Shown piece after piece: positions 34,601 to 44,320 of a DNA stretch of 64,000 nt (positions are counted from its first letter, which is position 1; each line of letters begins with the position of its first letter). Both the position numbers and the translations under genes were made by a program. The stretch is taken from assembly GCA_963920765.1 (NCBI GenBank), contig OY987250.1, forward strand, positions 6,634,001-6,698,000. Direction: 5' to 3'. The notes beneath the pieces were generated by a model. That model was not told the origin of the DNA, made no database searches, and worked only from the letters and a program-made list of their open reading frames with translations. Source of the DNA: Ulota crispa (lineage: Eukaryota; Streptophyta; Bryopsida; Orthotrichales; Orthotrichaceae).

Positions 34601-35077
34601 TATATAGTGCGAAATGCCTAGAAATTAGTGTGGGGCAACCTAAACGCAATACTCAGTGTGTGAATTCAAGCAAAAAAATTATAAAGAAGAGATGCTCTCA
34701 CCATCTTGATATCTGCTAGCGGAGGAAATGGAAGCCTCGGTGACGCGGTCCGCCTGCCTCTGATAGGGATTATTCTCCACCATGAACATATCCATCTGGG
34801 ACGGATTCAACCCGAACAAACTCGGCGGACAAGAGTCGAAATTCTCCGTCAATCCTTCTTTCAAGCCTTCCTTTCTAAACTGCCTCGGAATATGATCCAA
34901 ACTCCCGGTCTGCGCCCGCACAGGCAAAACCCTAGAGTCTGTTCTCCGGCCCATCTGCTGCTGCGCTTTCTGTCCCAAAAGCTGCGACCTCTCTCCGGCA
35001 AACGAGCTTCGAAGCCCCCCGGATGAGCTCAGCATTGTTGCGGGCGCTACCACTCCCACCATGGTCACCGCCATCAC
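31675..35077 (-). CDS. CLPR1: ATP-dependent Clp protease proteolytic subunit-related protein 1, chloroplastic (ClpR1)
   Basis: Two exons, 35077-34702 and 32462-31675, joined in phase 1, encode 387 residues, the length I recall for Arabidopsis ClpR1. Residues 1 to about 50 are a Ser/Ala/Arg-rich plastid transit peptide. The following SLDHIPRQFR and GLNPSQMDMFM blocks are specific to ClpR1 rather than ClpR2-4. The Clp domain runs from about residue 163 (PPDLPSLLLDARICYLGM) to about 360 (RPKYFRPQEAIEYGLADKI). At residues 247-256 (NCGQAFGQAA) the catalytic Ser of ClpP is replaced, as in all ClpR subunits, so it is a structural, non-catalytic member of the stromal ClpPR core. The C-terminus ends in Ala/Pro/Gly-rich residues. 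The 2.2-kb intron contains at least three transposons. Met1 and Met2 are both possible starts. Confidence 0.95.
32519..32558. repeat. Empty-site copy of the target of the 32626-33063 element
   Basis: ATCCTTATCCTAATCGTAAA-ACTAATCACTGCATAAG here is the unbroken counterpart of the sequence that surrounds the MITE (left part near 32600-32625, right part 33064-33084). It lacks the element and has only one copy of TAAAACTAA. Confidence 0.88.
32626..33063. mobile_element. Mutator-like MITE in the CLPR1 intron with 9-bp target duplication
   Basis: Ends GGGGAAATTACAAATAGGGG and CCCCTATTTGTAATTTCCCC are perfect 20-bp inverted repeats. TAAAACTAA flanks both sides (32617-32625 and 33064-33072). The left part repeats ATAGGGGCATGAAAATGAAA and relatives four times. 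The interior also folds back (TTGGACATTGGTTGATTTAG against CTAAATCAACCAATGTCCAA). 438 bp, non-coding. A 9-bp duplication fits Mutator-like elements. Confidence 0.93.
33505..33841. mobile_element. piggyBac-like MITE, family I, in the CLPR1 intron (degenerate)
   Basis: Starts TTAACCCCTAAGTGCCTACA. The reverse-complemented right end reads TTAATCTTTAAGCGCCTACA. Both are bounded by TTAA. A third CTAAGTGCCTAAATAGG motif lies inside near 33722. Single copy in the window. Confidence 0.6.
34392..34658. mobile_element. MITE, family X copy 2, in the CLPR1 intron
   Basis: The left end CACTGAATATTGCGTTTAGG and the reverse-complemented right end CACTGAGTATTGCGTTTAGG match at 19 of 20 positions and continue into TTGCC. 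The interior matches 90-376. No convincing target duplication was seen, so the superfamily is open. Confidence 0.78.
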
Positions 35078-36207
35078 TCTATAAGCTTACTCTTCCTCGA
35101 TTCTCAATCAACTCTGCACCGTTTTGGCTCAAATTTTTTCCTAAACGACGATTCTGAAACGTGACTCAACACTCCAGCTAAGTTTACGAGATTTTGAGTC
35201 GGTGGTGCGCGGTGATTTTGAAGCACTGCGACGAGCTCCTGCAAAATTGAACCTTCGGTGTTCCAAGTCAGGGTTTAGTGAAGCGAAGAAGATGATAAAG
35301 AGTCGGAGAGATGGATGAAACTTCGGTTGCACCTGATTGGATGATAAATGGTGACGGACGTTGCTTCTGGGCTCGGCTATCCATCACCTTTGCATGGACC
35401 GTGCTGCTTTGGCCGCTTTGTTTTCAAAGGCCAGCCACCTCATTTTTGGCACAGTTTTTTTTTTTTTTTTCTGCCCAGTACATGAGTGACAAGTGTACAT
35501 GGTTGACATTAGTTTAGAGGTTTATGTTGTTTAGATTGTTTTTTGTACATTGATTTGTATTAATCATACAGGATTTGGAAAGTACTGTTGAGCTATAATC
35601 TTTTTTTTATACTCAAGCTGTAACTTTCAAAGCAGATAATGAACAACATGTTTAGGCAAGTAGTGATGAAACCTATATTCTGAGACCAAATGAAGGACCA
35701 ACTTGCTTGAGTTGAATTGTGAAATACCGTTTTTTTTTTGCTCTCTCTCTTAATTTTCATTACAATAAAGACGTCAATAAGTTTTATTTACTAACCAAAA
35801 TGTATTTCATACAACAAACAACATTTTAGCAAAAGAAATTGTGAATGTAGTTTTAAAAGTAATGTTCATAACAATTAAAACAATAGTGAGACAACATTCA
35901 CAATAATAAATAGCATAATTGACAAAAACAAACCAATTAATTTTTTTGGGACAACTTGGTCATTTTAAAAATCTAGCCATAAAATATCTTTAGATTGTCT
36001 CAACACAAAATCCAAGTGACCATGAAACCTTGTCCATCTTATGACATGTAGAAGTTCATGTCATTTTATCTTCCATTTGGTCACTCTTCAATTTTGAGGA
36101 TAATGTATAGTGACCTTGAACCACCCCCTTCTCCTCCTCCAACCACAATGCTCAAAATGCTTTGGTCAAGGCCTTTGGTTGCTAGGGTAAAGAGTCCATA
36201 AGTTTGT
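35078..36207. other. Upstream region of CLPR1 and intergenic DNA
   Basis: 35078 to about 35330 should hold the CLPR1 promoter and leader (GC-richer). The rest is AT-rich with a T20 tract near 35457-35470 and no gene. Confidence 0.5.
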
Positions 36208-36448
36208 TTAACCCTTAAAGGACCATAGGGCATAGGGCATAGTATATACGTTGCTGTATAATTGGTATTTGCTACCGAAAAGAAGTTTTAATTTGGGATG
36301 TCCAATAGCTCATTAGAACAGCTTTGATCTATTCTCCAACTTCTTTGTTGATCTCAAATGTAGTAAAAGTGCAAATCTAGTCCAAATACAAGAAAAACAC
36401 CTTGTATTCTATTGGTTGCAACGGCACGCTATGTCCTTTAGGGGTTAA
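36208..36448. mobile_element. piggyBac-like MITE, family A copy 4
   Basis: Starts TTAACCCTTAAAGGACCATA and ends CTATGTCCTTTAGGGGTTAA, with TTAA on both sides. The 241-bp interior matches the copies at 18767, 18995 and (reversed) 20941. The block ATAGGGCATAGTATATACG is shared almost exactly with copy 2. Confidence 0.92.
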
Positions 36449-37081
36449 GTTTGTCCTAGCAACAAGTACTTAGGAATTACAAGGAAAGAAATACAAGTAT
36501 CTAGTCAAATTTCAGAAAACATTTGTCACCAATTCCGTTCTAGTTACCAAATCAATGAAAACATTATGTAAATTTGCCATAATCAGTAGCCTGAATCAGC
36601 AAAACCAAAACATGAAAAAAAAGAATGCCTGCACAGAGGTTCACATGTTCTAGTACTCCACCATTAGTGTCCAGCCTACGATCTCAAGACTGCCAACCAC
36701 AAAAGATATTGCAATTCCCGGATGTCAAACAGTCCCGCAAGCAGACCGAAGGCATCCAGCACAAGATACGAGGAGCTCGCAAGCTAACCAGAGCTTGCAA
36801 CAGAGAAAGGCACGAAAGAGAGAGAGAGACGACAAAGAGAGAGGCGAAGAGAGAGGTTGAGCGAGAGAAAGGGGCTTGTACTTGCATATATTTCTATACA
36901 AACACAATGTACATATACAGGGTTATGTATACCCTCGATATCATGATACAAATGGGAAGACACTCTAAAATGGCCTTCAATTTTCTTATGCACGGGAGTT
37001 ATCACTCTACTGGACAATCAATCAATTCAAACACAAACTCATTATTATGAGGGGGGACAGTATATAGCACAAGCATCAGAT
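36449..37081. other. 3' flank of the DUF641 gene with a GA-rich microsatellite
   Basis: A purine-rich GAGAGA/GACAAAGAGAG tract lies at about 36808-36872. The 141-codon ORF through it is a low-complexity artefact. The right part should be 3' untranslated region of the minus-strand gene ending at 37082. Confidence 0.5.
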
Positions 37082-40000
37082 TCAATTCCTGCTACAGTAA
37101 ACTCGGCACTTCACCACCCAGTCTTCGACAGCGAAGCCCGGGTTGATCATCAAAAACACAGACTTGGCACGTGACTCCTTGTCAGATTCCTGCACCTGCT
37201 CCATGTAGTCAGCTTCGAACTTGACCCCCTGCGACACACGCAGAATGGTAGCAGCAGGTCGAAACGAGAACGCCAGGTGGTGCAGCAGCCACACAGCTTT
37301 AACAGCGTCGAAGAATGCCGAGATGAGGGACCCGGGCGTGGTGGAGGAGTCGCCACCGACCTCGCCCAGCTCGTGAAGCACAATCTCCATTCTCACAACA
37401 AAGAACTGGTGGAAGTTAGGGTTCACGATCACGCCTTGCTCGTCCAACCTCTGCTCGATGTCCGTCCACGTCACGCTCTCCAGGTCTCGGAACGCCTGAA
37501 AGCTCAACTGCTGGAGCGCCACGGGGTCCAGCACCGGAGCCCCGCCACTGGGCTCGAAGCTGGTGTTCTCGAAGTTCTCGAACATGATCTGGTTCAGGAA
37601 CGATTCGAAGTAGAGCACCTTTTGAGCTTTTCGTAGTCGACCCTTGGCGATGGAGTGGTTCTCTAAGACTGTGGTGATGACCTGGGATGCGGATTCGCCC
37701 ATTTCACGAATGTGGAGACATATCGCTCGGCTCAGTCGACGCAGGCTTATCACCGCCGTGTCGAATGTGGACATGAAAAGCTCCGGGGTGAGCCTCGGGT
37801 GCGGGACCACGCTCCTTTGCCAGCTGGGCCTCCCGCTCTCCAAGCTGCTGCTGTCGTCTTCGTTGACGTGGTACTCTGGAAGGTTTTGTTGTTGCGCGTG
37901 CTTGTTCATCTGTCTCTCCAAGTTTCGGCAATGTGAATGCAGCTGCTCGAACTTCGAATGCATGTCTTTCAGCATGGATTGAAGCTCCCTGACTTCTCTC
38001 ACCCGCTGCTTCTCTGACTGCTCTACTCGTGCCTGCAGGCCTTTGATCAGCTTCTCCACGTCCTTGCTGCTGGAGTCTCGCTCCCACGTTGACTGCCTCC
38101 TCATGGATGATGATGATGCCACGTGTCCCGCGTTCGAGGCTTTCTTGCCCCAGGGTAAGAATCCAAATAACCCTCCGAATTGCTGCGACCTTGGCTTCTC
38201 TGTGGATTGCTGTTGCTGATGTTCTTCTTCAGAAATCCGGCCCACCAGTGGTGACACGTCCAATCCAGAGCCTACGAGAATCAAGAACGAAATATTCATT
38301 AATTTGGGAAAAATATATATATTTTGAGACTTTTGGGTTTTATGGTTTTGAGAGATTTTTGGTGACTTGGAATGAATTGCATAATGATTTTTTCAAGACC
38401 TTACATCAATGATGAAATATGTATCTTGAAGGAGCTATCAAAAATCTCACAATAAATCATCGTGGGAAAGAGTTTTTCCCAAGTTAACGAATATCGTGTT
38501 CAAGCCATTTAATAATGCTTCTACAAAGTAAATGAATGTCACAGCCTTTCTCGGTAGAATAATAAATAGGGAAAATTCCATGGATACCCCTGAAGTTTGC
38601 AACATTTTCATAGATACCCCAGCCTGCTTTTTCAGAAGTTTCACAAATAACCAAAATTTTCAGATGTTTGTTTCGATGTGCATGCCACTTCCCTTCTTCC
38701 TTCGTGTGCACGCATAACAAGAGAAGAAGCAGTGTGTGCACAAGGAATTGACATGCACAACAATACAAACACCTGAAAATTTGGTTATTTGTGAAACTTC
38801 TGAAAAAGCAGGCTGGGGTATCTATGAAAATGTTGCAAACTTCAGGGGTATCCATGGAATTTTCCTTTCCCAATAATAAATACCACAAGATGCAAATGAG
38901 TGATTATGATGTTTGAAGGAGGTTGGATTTGAGAGGAATACCTGTTGCTGATGCACCTTCGGCTAATGGAGCAACCATGGATGAGCTACCAGAGCATCCT
39001 TTCCACAAAGTATCATCAGTTGGAGACCCAGCATCCACACTGATCTCTCGTCCTCGTCTTGCAGTGTCTCTCACCTGCCGAGTTGCAGCAGCTCCCCGAC
39101 TAGACTCCCCGGGATTTATAAACAAGCTCTGCTTCCTCACCCTCTCTTCCTGTAAAAAGGTGCTCGTGGAAAGGCTTGCAGGCGTGACTGGAACGTTCGT
39201 GCCATCACTTTTACCAGACAAGGCGGACTTCGGAGTAATCCCGGACATCTCTGGACTAATTAGCCCTAGCCCCATGCTCAAGCTGTGCGTGTGGCGCGAC
39301 ACAAACGGGGGTGGCTTGTCAGCAACTGGCACAATCTCCGACCTGGAATCACTTCCATGACGAAGCCTGCCTCCAAATGAATCATCAGCCTGCCCCTGAA
39401 GATTTTCCAAGAGAAACTGCTGGTGGTGGTGGTTTCCTGACAGCAATGACGGATCCCTGGAGCTCTGAAAAAAACCAAGCAACAAAACCACTCTCTATAA
39501 GAACCAAACACCAAAATTTGATACTACTACAAATTCCAAAGACATACTGTCGAACAAGCACTATACATATGAACCTGAAGCATTCCGAAAATTCATGTGT
39601 GATCAAACGCCCAAGCAACAGAGAGTTGATACTGAAAAATCAAGCAACAAAACCACTCTCTATAAGAACCAAAAACCAAAATTTGATAATACTACAAACT
39701 CCAAAGACATACTGTCGAACAAGCACTATACATATGAACCTGAAGCATTTCGAAACGTTTCTGATTAATGTGTGAGCTCTGAAATCAAACGCCCAAGCAA
39801 CAAAGTACTCTAAAATAGTTGATACTAAAAACTCCAATACCGTATCACCAAAAGTCAAAAGGCCTGAAAAGCGCAACATTGGAGGCTTTCATAGTAGCGA
39901 AAAAAGGTTATGTGTGATGAGATTGTGAGCATCCATGATCCACGAGTACTAGAGAACAGGTCGAAGAAATGGTGTACAGAGATAGAAGATTTAGGTCGCT

Positions 40001-40330
40001 GATTAGGTTAGATGCTAGGCTAGTGGTTGCAATCTAGAGGAGGAAAGGGTGGATTTGAAAGCGTACCGGAATGAAGAGCGGATACTCGTTGCGAGACGGA
40101 GCGCGACGCGCGCGCGGCGTAGCAGCTGCTGCTGCGGCTGCGGCTGCCGCCGGCAATGCAGGCAGCACGGCCGCGGCTTGCGCTCGCAACGCCGCGCTCT
40201 CCTTTTGCATTGCGACGATTTGCTCCCAAGTGGGCTTCATGGGCTCCTCCTCGAACGCCCACTCCCCGGCGTCACCGTCGGGGGCGTCCATGGCGCCGCG
40301 CATCACCTCATTCATCGCTGCCTCACCCAA
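37082..40330 (-). CDS. DUF641 protein, GRAVITROPIC IN THE LIGHT 1 / IRK-interacting-protein-like
   Basis: Three exons: 40330-40067, 39464-38942, 38271-37082, with GT-AG junctions and agreeing phases (the Gly in SATG-SGLDV is split), giving 658 residues. Exon 1 encodes an acidic N-terminus (EWAFEEEPMKPTWEQIVAMQ) and a ten-residue alanine run. Exon 2 is Ser/Gly-rich with a short His run and is probably disordered. Exon 3 encodes a coiled coil at about residues 330-386 (KLIKGLQARVEQSEKQRVRE) and the C-terminal DUF641 domain (LSRAICLHIREMG, LLHHLAFSFRPAATILRVSQ, ending DWVVKCRVYCSRN). In Arabidopsis, GIL1 acts in light-dependent loss of negative gravitropism and IRKI binds the receptor kinase IRK, so a signalling or scaffold role is inferred. 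Met6 (MNEVM) is an alternative start. Intron 1 holds a tandem duplication and intron 2 a transposon. Confidence 0.88.
38569..38871. mobile_element. Mutator-like MITE, GGGAAAATTCCATGG family, in intron 2 of the DUF641 gene
   Basis: The left end GGGAAAATTCCATGGATACC and the right end GGTATCCATGGAATTTTCC plus TTTCCC are inverted repeats extending through CCTGAAGTTTGCAACATTTTCATAGATACC. An 11-bp direct repeat AATAATAAATA flanks it (38558-38568 and 38872-38882), compatible with a 9-11-bp Mutator-type duplication. 303 bp. Paralogue of 29135-29458. Confidence 0.88.
39476..39805. repeat. 165-bp tandem duplication in intron 1 of the DUF641 gene
   Basis: CAAGCAACAAAACCACTCTC at 39476 and again at 39641 start two copies. 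Both run through ATAAGAACC, CAAAATTTGATA, ACATACTGTCGAACAAGCAC and ATGAACCTGAAGCATT to CAAACGCCCAAGCAACA. They are highly similar and start just inside the intron near the exon 2 acceptor. Confidence 0.92.
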
Positions 40331-41571
40331 ATTCTCTGCCTCTCCTCCACATCATCCCCTTCTTCCACTCCACAAAACGTAAATCCAAACCCACAGAATC
40401 ACCCAAAAACCTCAAAACCCTAATCTAAATCACAATTCCAAACGCCTCCTCCTCGTCGCGCTCCGGGCACCCAAATTCCCGCCCCAATTCATCCACCAAA
40501 CGAGTTCAATCAAGCGATTCATTCACAGCAGCGACATTCCCAAGGCTATAAACCAGGCACGGACATGCACGCTTCCAAAAAAAGGTGCTTGCGCATGAAT
40601 GAAAAAAATAGTCGAACAAATTTCCGCATCTTAGCATCCTTAAATGCACCTCAAATTCTTTCTTTTTGTACGTGAGAATTCCGTGATTGATCTGGTCAAC
40701 AGTCATCATCCGCATGTAATTGAATGAGTGAGTGAGTGAATGACTGGAGCGATCTTCGCGACGATCTGGCAAAACCGGTGATCTCCACAACCAATTGCTG
40801 TTGTTACTTCCGAGGCAGAGGACGAGGGTGGGACACTGTTGGAGAGGGACTGAGAGATGAGTGTGTACTCACGTCCAATTCGTGGATATCAATGCAGGAG
40901 AGTGAATCACCATTCCGGCAAACAAAAAATTGAATTTACGAGAGAGGATCAAGTTTTTTCGGCGTAGAATTTTGGCTCCTCATGTCGTGTGGATAAGCGA
41001 TTCTTTGTGCCTTTTCCCATTGGGCTGATCCAATTTTCTCCAAATGGGTACTATTTCTGAAGAACATTGGTTGTAAGCAAGTGGCACTGGCAACATTCAA
41101 AAGTTTGCAAATTTTTAAGATAGTAGTCACTAGGGCGTGTGCTAACCCCAAGCAAAAACTGGGTTTTTTTACATTCCGTAGTTTGGGATGCATTGCTAAC
41201 TTAACAACAAGCATGTCCAGATCAAGATCAGACCTTGACACATTGATATGTGTCTGTTGTGAGACCAGACCTTGACAAATTGACATGTGTTTGTTGCGTA
41301 TTGGCTACCAGGGACAAACAAATTGCCCACCATGCTCATGGAGTATACAATGAGGATGTGGAATGAAGGATAGAGGTAGGCACAAGAAAGTGGAAATCCT
41401 TTAATATTTGAAAAGTACTAAATTTCAGTTGGTGTATTTAGTCTTCAAAATTATGAAATCAAAACATCCTTTAGCATTAACAATGGTGGTGAATATGCTA
41501 AAACTAGCTATGGAAAGTTTACACTAATACACAAATATTGTCAAAATACTGATAACATTGATACTCAGAAA
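40331..41571. other. Upstream region of the DUF641 gene and intergenic DNA
   Basis: 40331 to about 40900 is moderately GC-rich and should carry promoter and leader. A short AGTGAGTGAGTGAATGA run is at about 40727-40742. A duplicated phrase CAGACCTTGACA-ATTGA-ATGTGT occurs at about 41230 and 41268. No gene seen. Confidence 0.45.
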
Positions 41572-44320
41572 TCACGCAAACATTTTGTAATGTTTGGCCA
41601 AAATGATGATAAGAGCCAATCCTCCAATGCTTGAAAAGATCATAAGGAGTATTCCAATGACAATGATAACCTGAAATGCACATAAAAACTATTAGAAATT
41701 TTTTATAAAACTAAAAACTCATTTGCATAATAATTAATTGATAAGCTAATTTTAAATTAACACCATCATTTGTATATCTCTCTAAGCTAGCATTTTGTAA
41801 ACAAATTAATAATGGTGAAACTGGTTATTAGTAAGTTTATGAAATAAACTATTTTAATAATTTATTTAGAAACAAGACATTGAAACTTTTTATTAAAAGT
41901 ATACTCACATAGTTAAAACCCATGTTACGCTCCATGCTTTTGGTTTGTATACACTTAACCACATGATACATGGTAGCTGTCATATAAGACAATCAATATT
42001 AAAAACAAGGAAGAAATATTAATCATTTGAAAAAAACCAAAATTAAATTAAAGTATAATGAAGTATAAACAAAATGGTACAAAAAATCATTTACAAAGCA
42101 GGTTGTTGGAGCAAAAACAAATCCACCCAAAAATCCCATCAATGCACTAAAAAATGGAAGCATTAAGCCAATAAATGATGTAAAAGCTGCAATAAAAGAA
42201 GACCAAGTGTCAGAATTAGTGAAACTAGTTTGCTTAAATATACTAAATGGAAAATAAAATAGACAAGAGCATTTTGGGTTCTAAATTGATTTCAAAACAT
42301 GGTGTTTAAGAGAATCAATAAATTTAGAAAATACATACCGACAAATGCTGATCTTGTTATGAGTCTTAACATACAAGAAGGTTGGAATCTAGCCTATGTC
42401 ACCAAGGCTATTTCCATCATATCAAAGACAGGCATAGCAAAAAGCTATAAAAAGTACAACAATGTGTTAATATTGGCTTTAAAACATCTTGAAATTTCAA
42501 AACAAAAATGAATGTTCAAATTTAATTTGAAGAACTATATTTACTAACAAAATTTCAAAATCCATATTAGAAATCAAAATTGAAATTAGTGATAAAGAAT
42601 ACTTACCTGATAACTTCCAATAACAAGAACAATAACAAAGCTATTTGCAACAGCAATAAGATTAGGTGGTTTTGCTACATAAGTAACAATGTTCTTTCCA
42701 ACATGATTGCCATATGCCACATATCCAACAAATGCCACCAGAAAATAACAAAGAGCAACAACCCCATAAACCCACATAACACCGCGCCACATGGGAACTT
42801 TTGATGGTTTTCCAGGTGTAGACAGTATTGTAGCTTGAATTTCCAATACCACATTATGACCTGCAAATGCAAAAGCTATTTCTCCAAGCGTGTTGCATAT
42901 TCCAAAAAAGATACTTGAAGTAGAAATATTTGGTAAAACATAGTCCGGATGTTCACCAGGCAAATAATGGTGGAGAGTTGTTATTGCAATAGTATAATGG
43001 AATCCCCCATGATATTGTGGAATAGCTATTTCACATGACAATTAACAAATATTAATATAACATCAAAAGACAACAAAAACATCAAATTTAAATCAAAATC
43101 AAATCAACAAGATACTAAAAATACATGTAATTAGATTCAATTGGATGATAAGAAAATTCATACCTCAAAGACATGACTGCGGTAGCTATAGACAATAAAG
43201 ATATTGAATTGAAATTTGGAATTTGAGCCAAAAAGTAGTGAATTGATGAAATATAAGAACAAAAGCCCATTTCTTCTCGCTCATCAATTCACAATGATGA
43301 TTGCAATATATGTTGTAAATCTTTTGCAATGAGCTTCCACCGGTAACCATGTACATGATGCATACTCCAACTTCAACAGTTAATTGTTGAGGTACAACAA
43401 TCCAAAGGCCACGTTTAGGGCCAAAAGCCTCTTGACCCAACTCATGATACCAATCCAAGCACTTTTAGGAATCATTTCATGCATTTCAACCATTTGCCAA
43501 AGCGTATACAAAGTGATTGACCACGAGAGGGCCATAGCAACAACACCGGGACCCCTAGTAGTAACACCAAAAGTCAAAATGATTGTACAAAACTACACAT
43601 AAAACTCAAAAATAAAAGTGCATGTCAAATATCTTTACATTTTTAATAAGATGTTGAATATTTTGTACAATTTAAGAAGATTGTTTTAACAAATCAAAAT
43701 CTTTGATACTAATTCAATCAAAGTATTTCATTATTCCTATGCCGTGTTTTATGTTTAAACCAAAATACTCCAAAATTCCAACATAAATCATAAACCATCA
43801 AACCCAAAATCTTCAAACTATCATAAACTTAATTATCAAGTTACAATAAATTGTTTAATGTTGACACTTTCATTTGTAATGTTATTGAACATATTCAAAC
43901 ACGAGTATTGAACATATTCAAACACTTGTATTGAAAAAAGGTTGAAAAAACATACCACGTGAGAAACTTCATAGCATGAGGTAATTCCAAAACGCCTGAC
44001 CCAACCATTGCAGTAATATTGTGGAAAGCAGCATACCACCATTTTGCATTTCGACTACCGGTTATAGGTAGCCAATCCTCCAAAGTTTTGGTAGCCTGCA
44101 AAAAACTCATAACACAATAAATCAAAACAAAAAACACGCAATAGAAATCAAATAACTTATCAATACGATCGATCAAAATAAAAAACACACAATAGTAGTA
44201 ATCTAATAGCTTGTCAACTATTTACATAACAACAAATCAAAAAACTCAAATGCAATATATTATCAAATTGAAGAATAAAAAACTTGCTTATAAATTCAAA
44301 TTTAATAAATTCAATACCAT
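41572..44320 (-). pseudogene. Pseudogene of a lysine/histidine transporter (LHT-type, AAAP amino-acid permease family)
   Basis: Reconstructed exons: 44318-44320 (ATG, spliced to GCT), 44095-43957, 43554-43164, 43025-42607, 42444-42339, 42186-42095, 41976-41909, 41670-41572. Recognisable LHT blocks in order: [136 protein letters not shown] and SSIGGLALIIILAK. These would form about ten membrane helices importing amino acids with protons. The copy is broken. There is a frameshift after EMHEMIPKS near 43460, a second near 43260 before SSIHYFLAQIPNF, a third in a G-run near 43008, and an in-frame TAG after IALVT near 42395. All splice sites still look usable, so inactivation is probably fairly recent. 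Assembly error is possible but four lesions argue against it. Confidence 0.88.
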
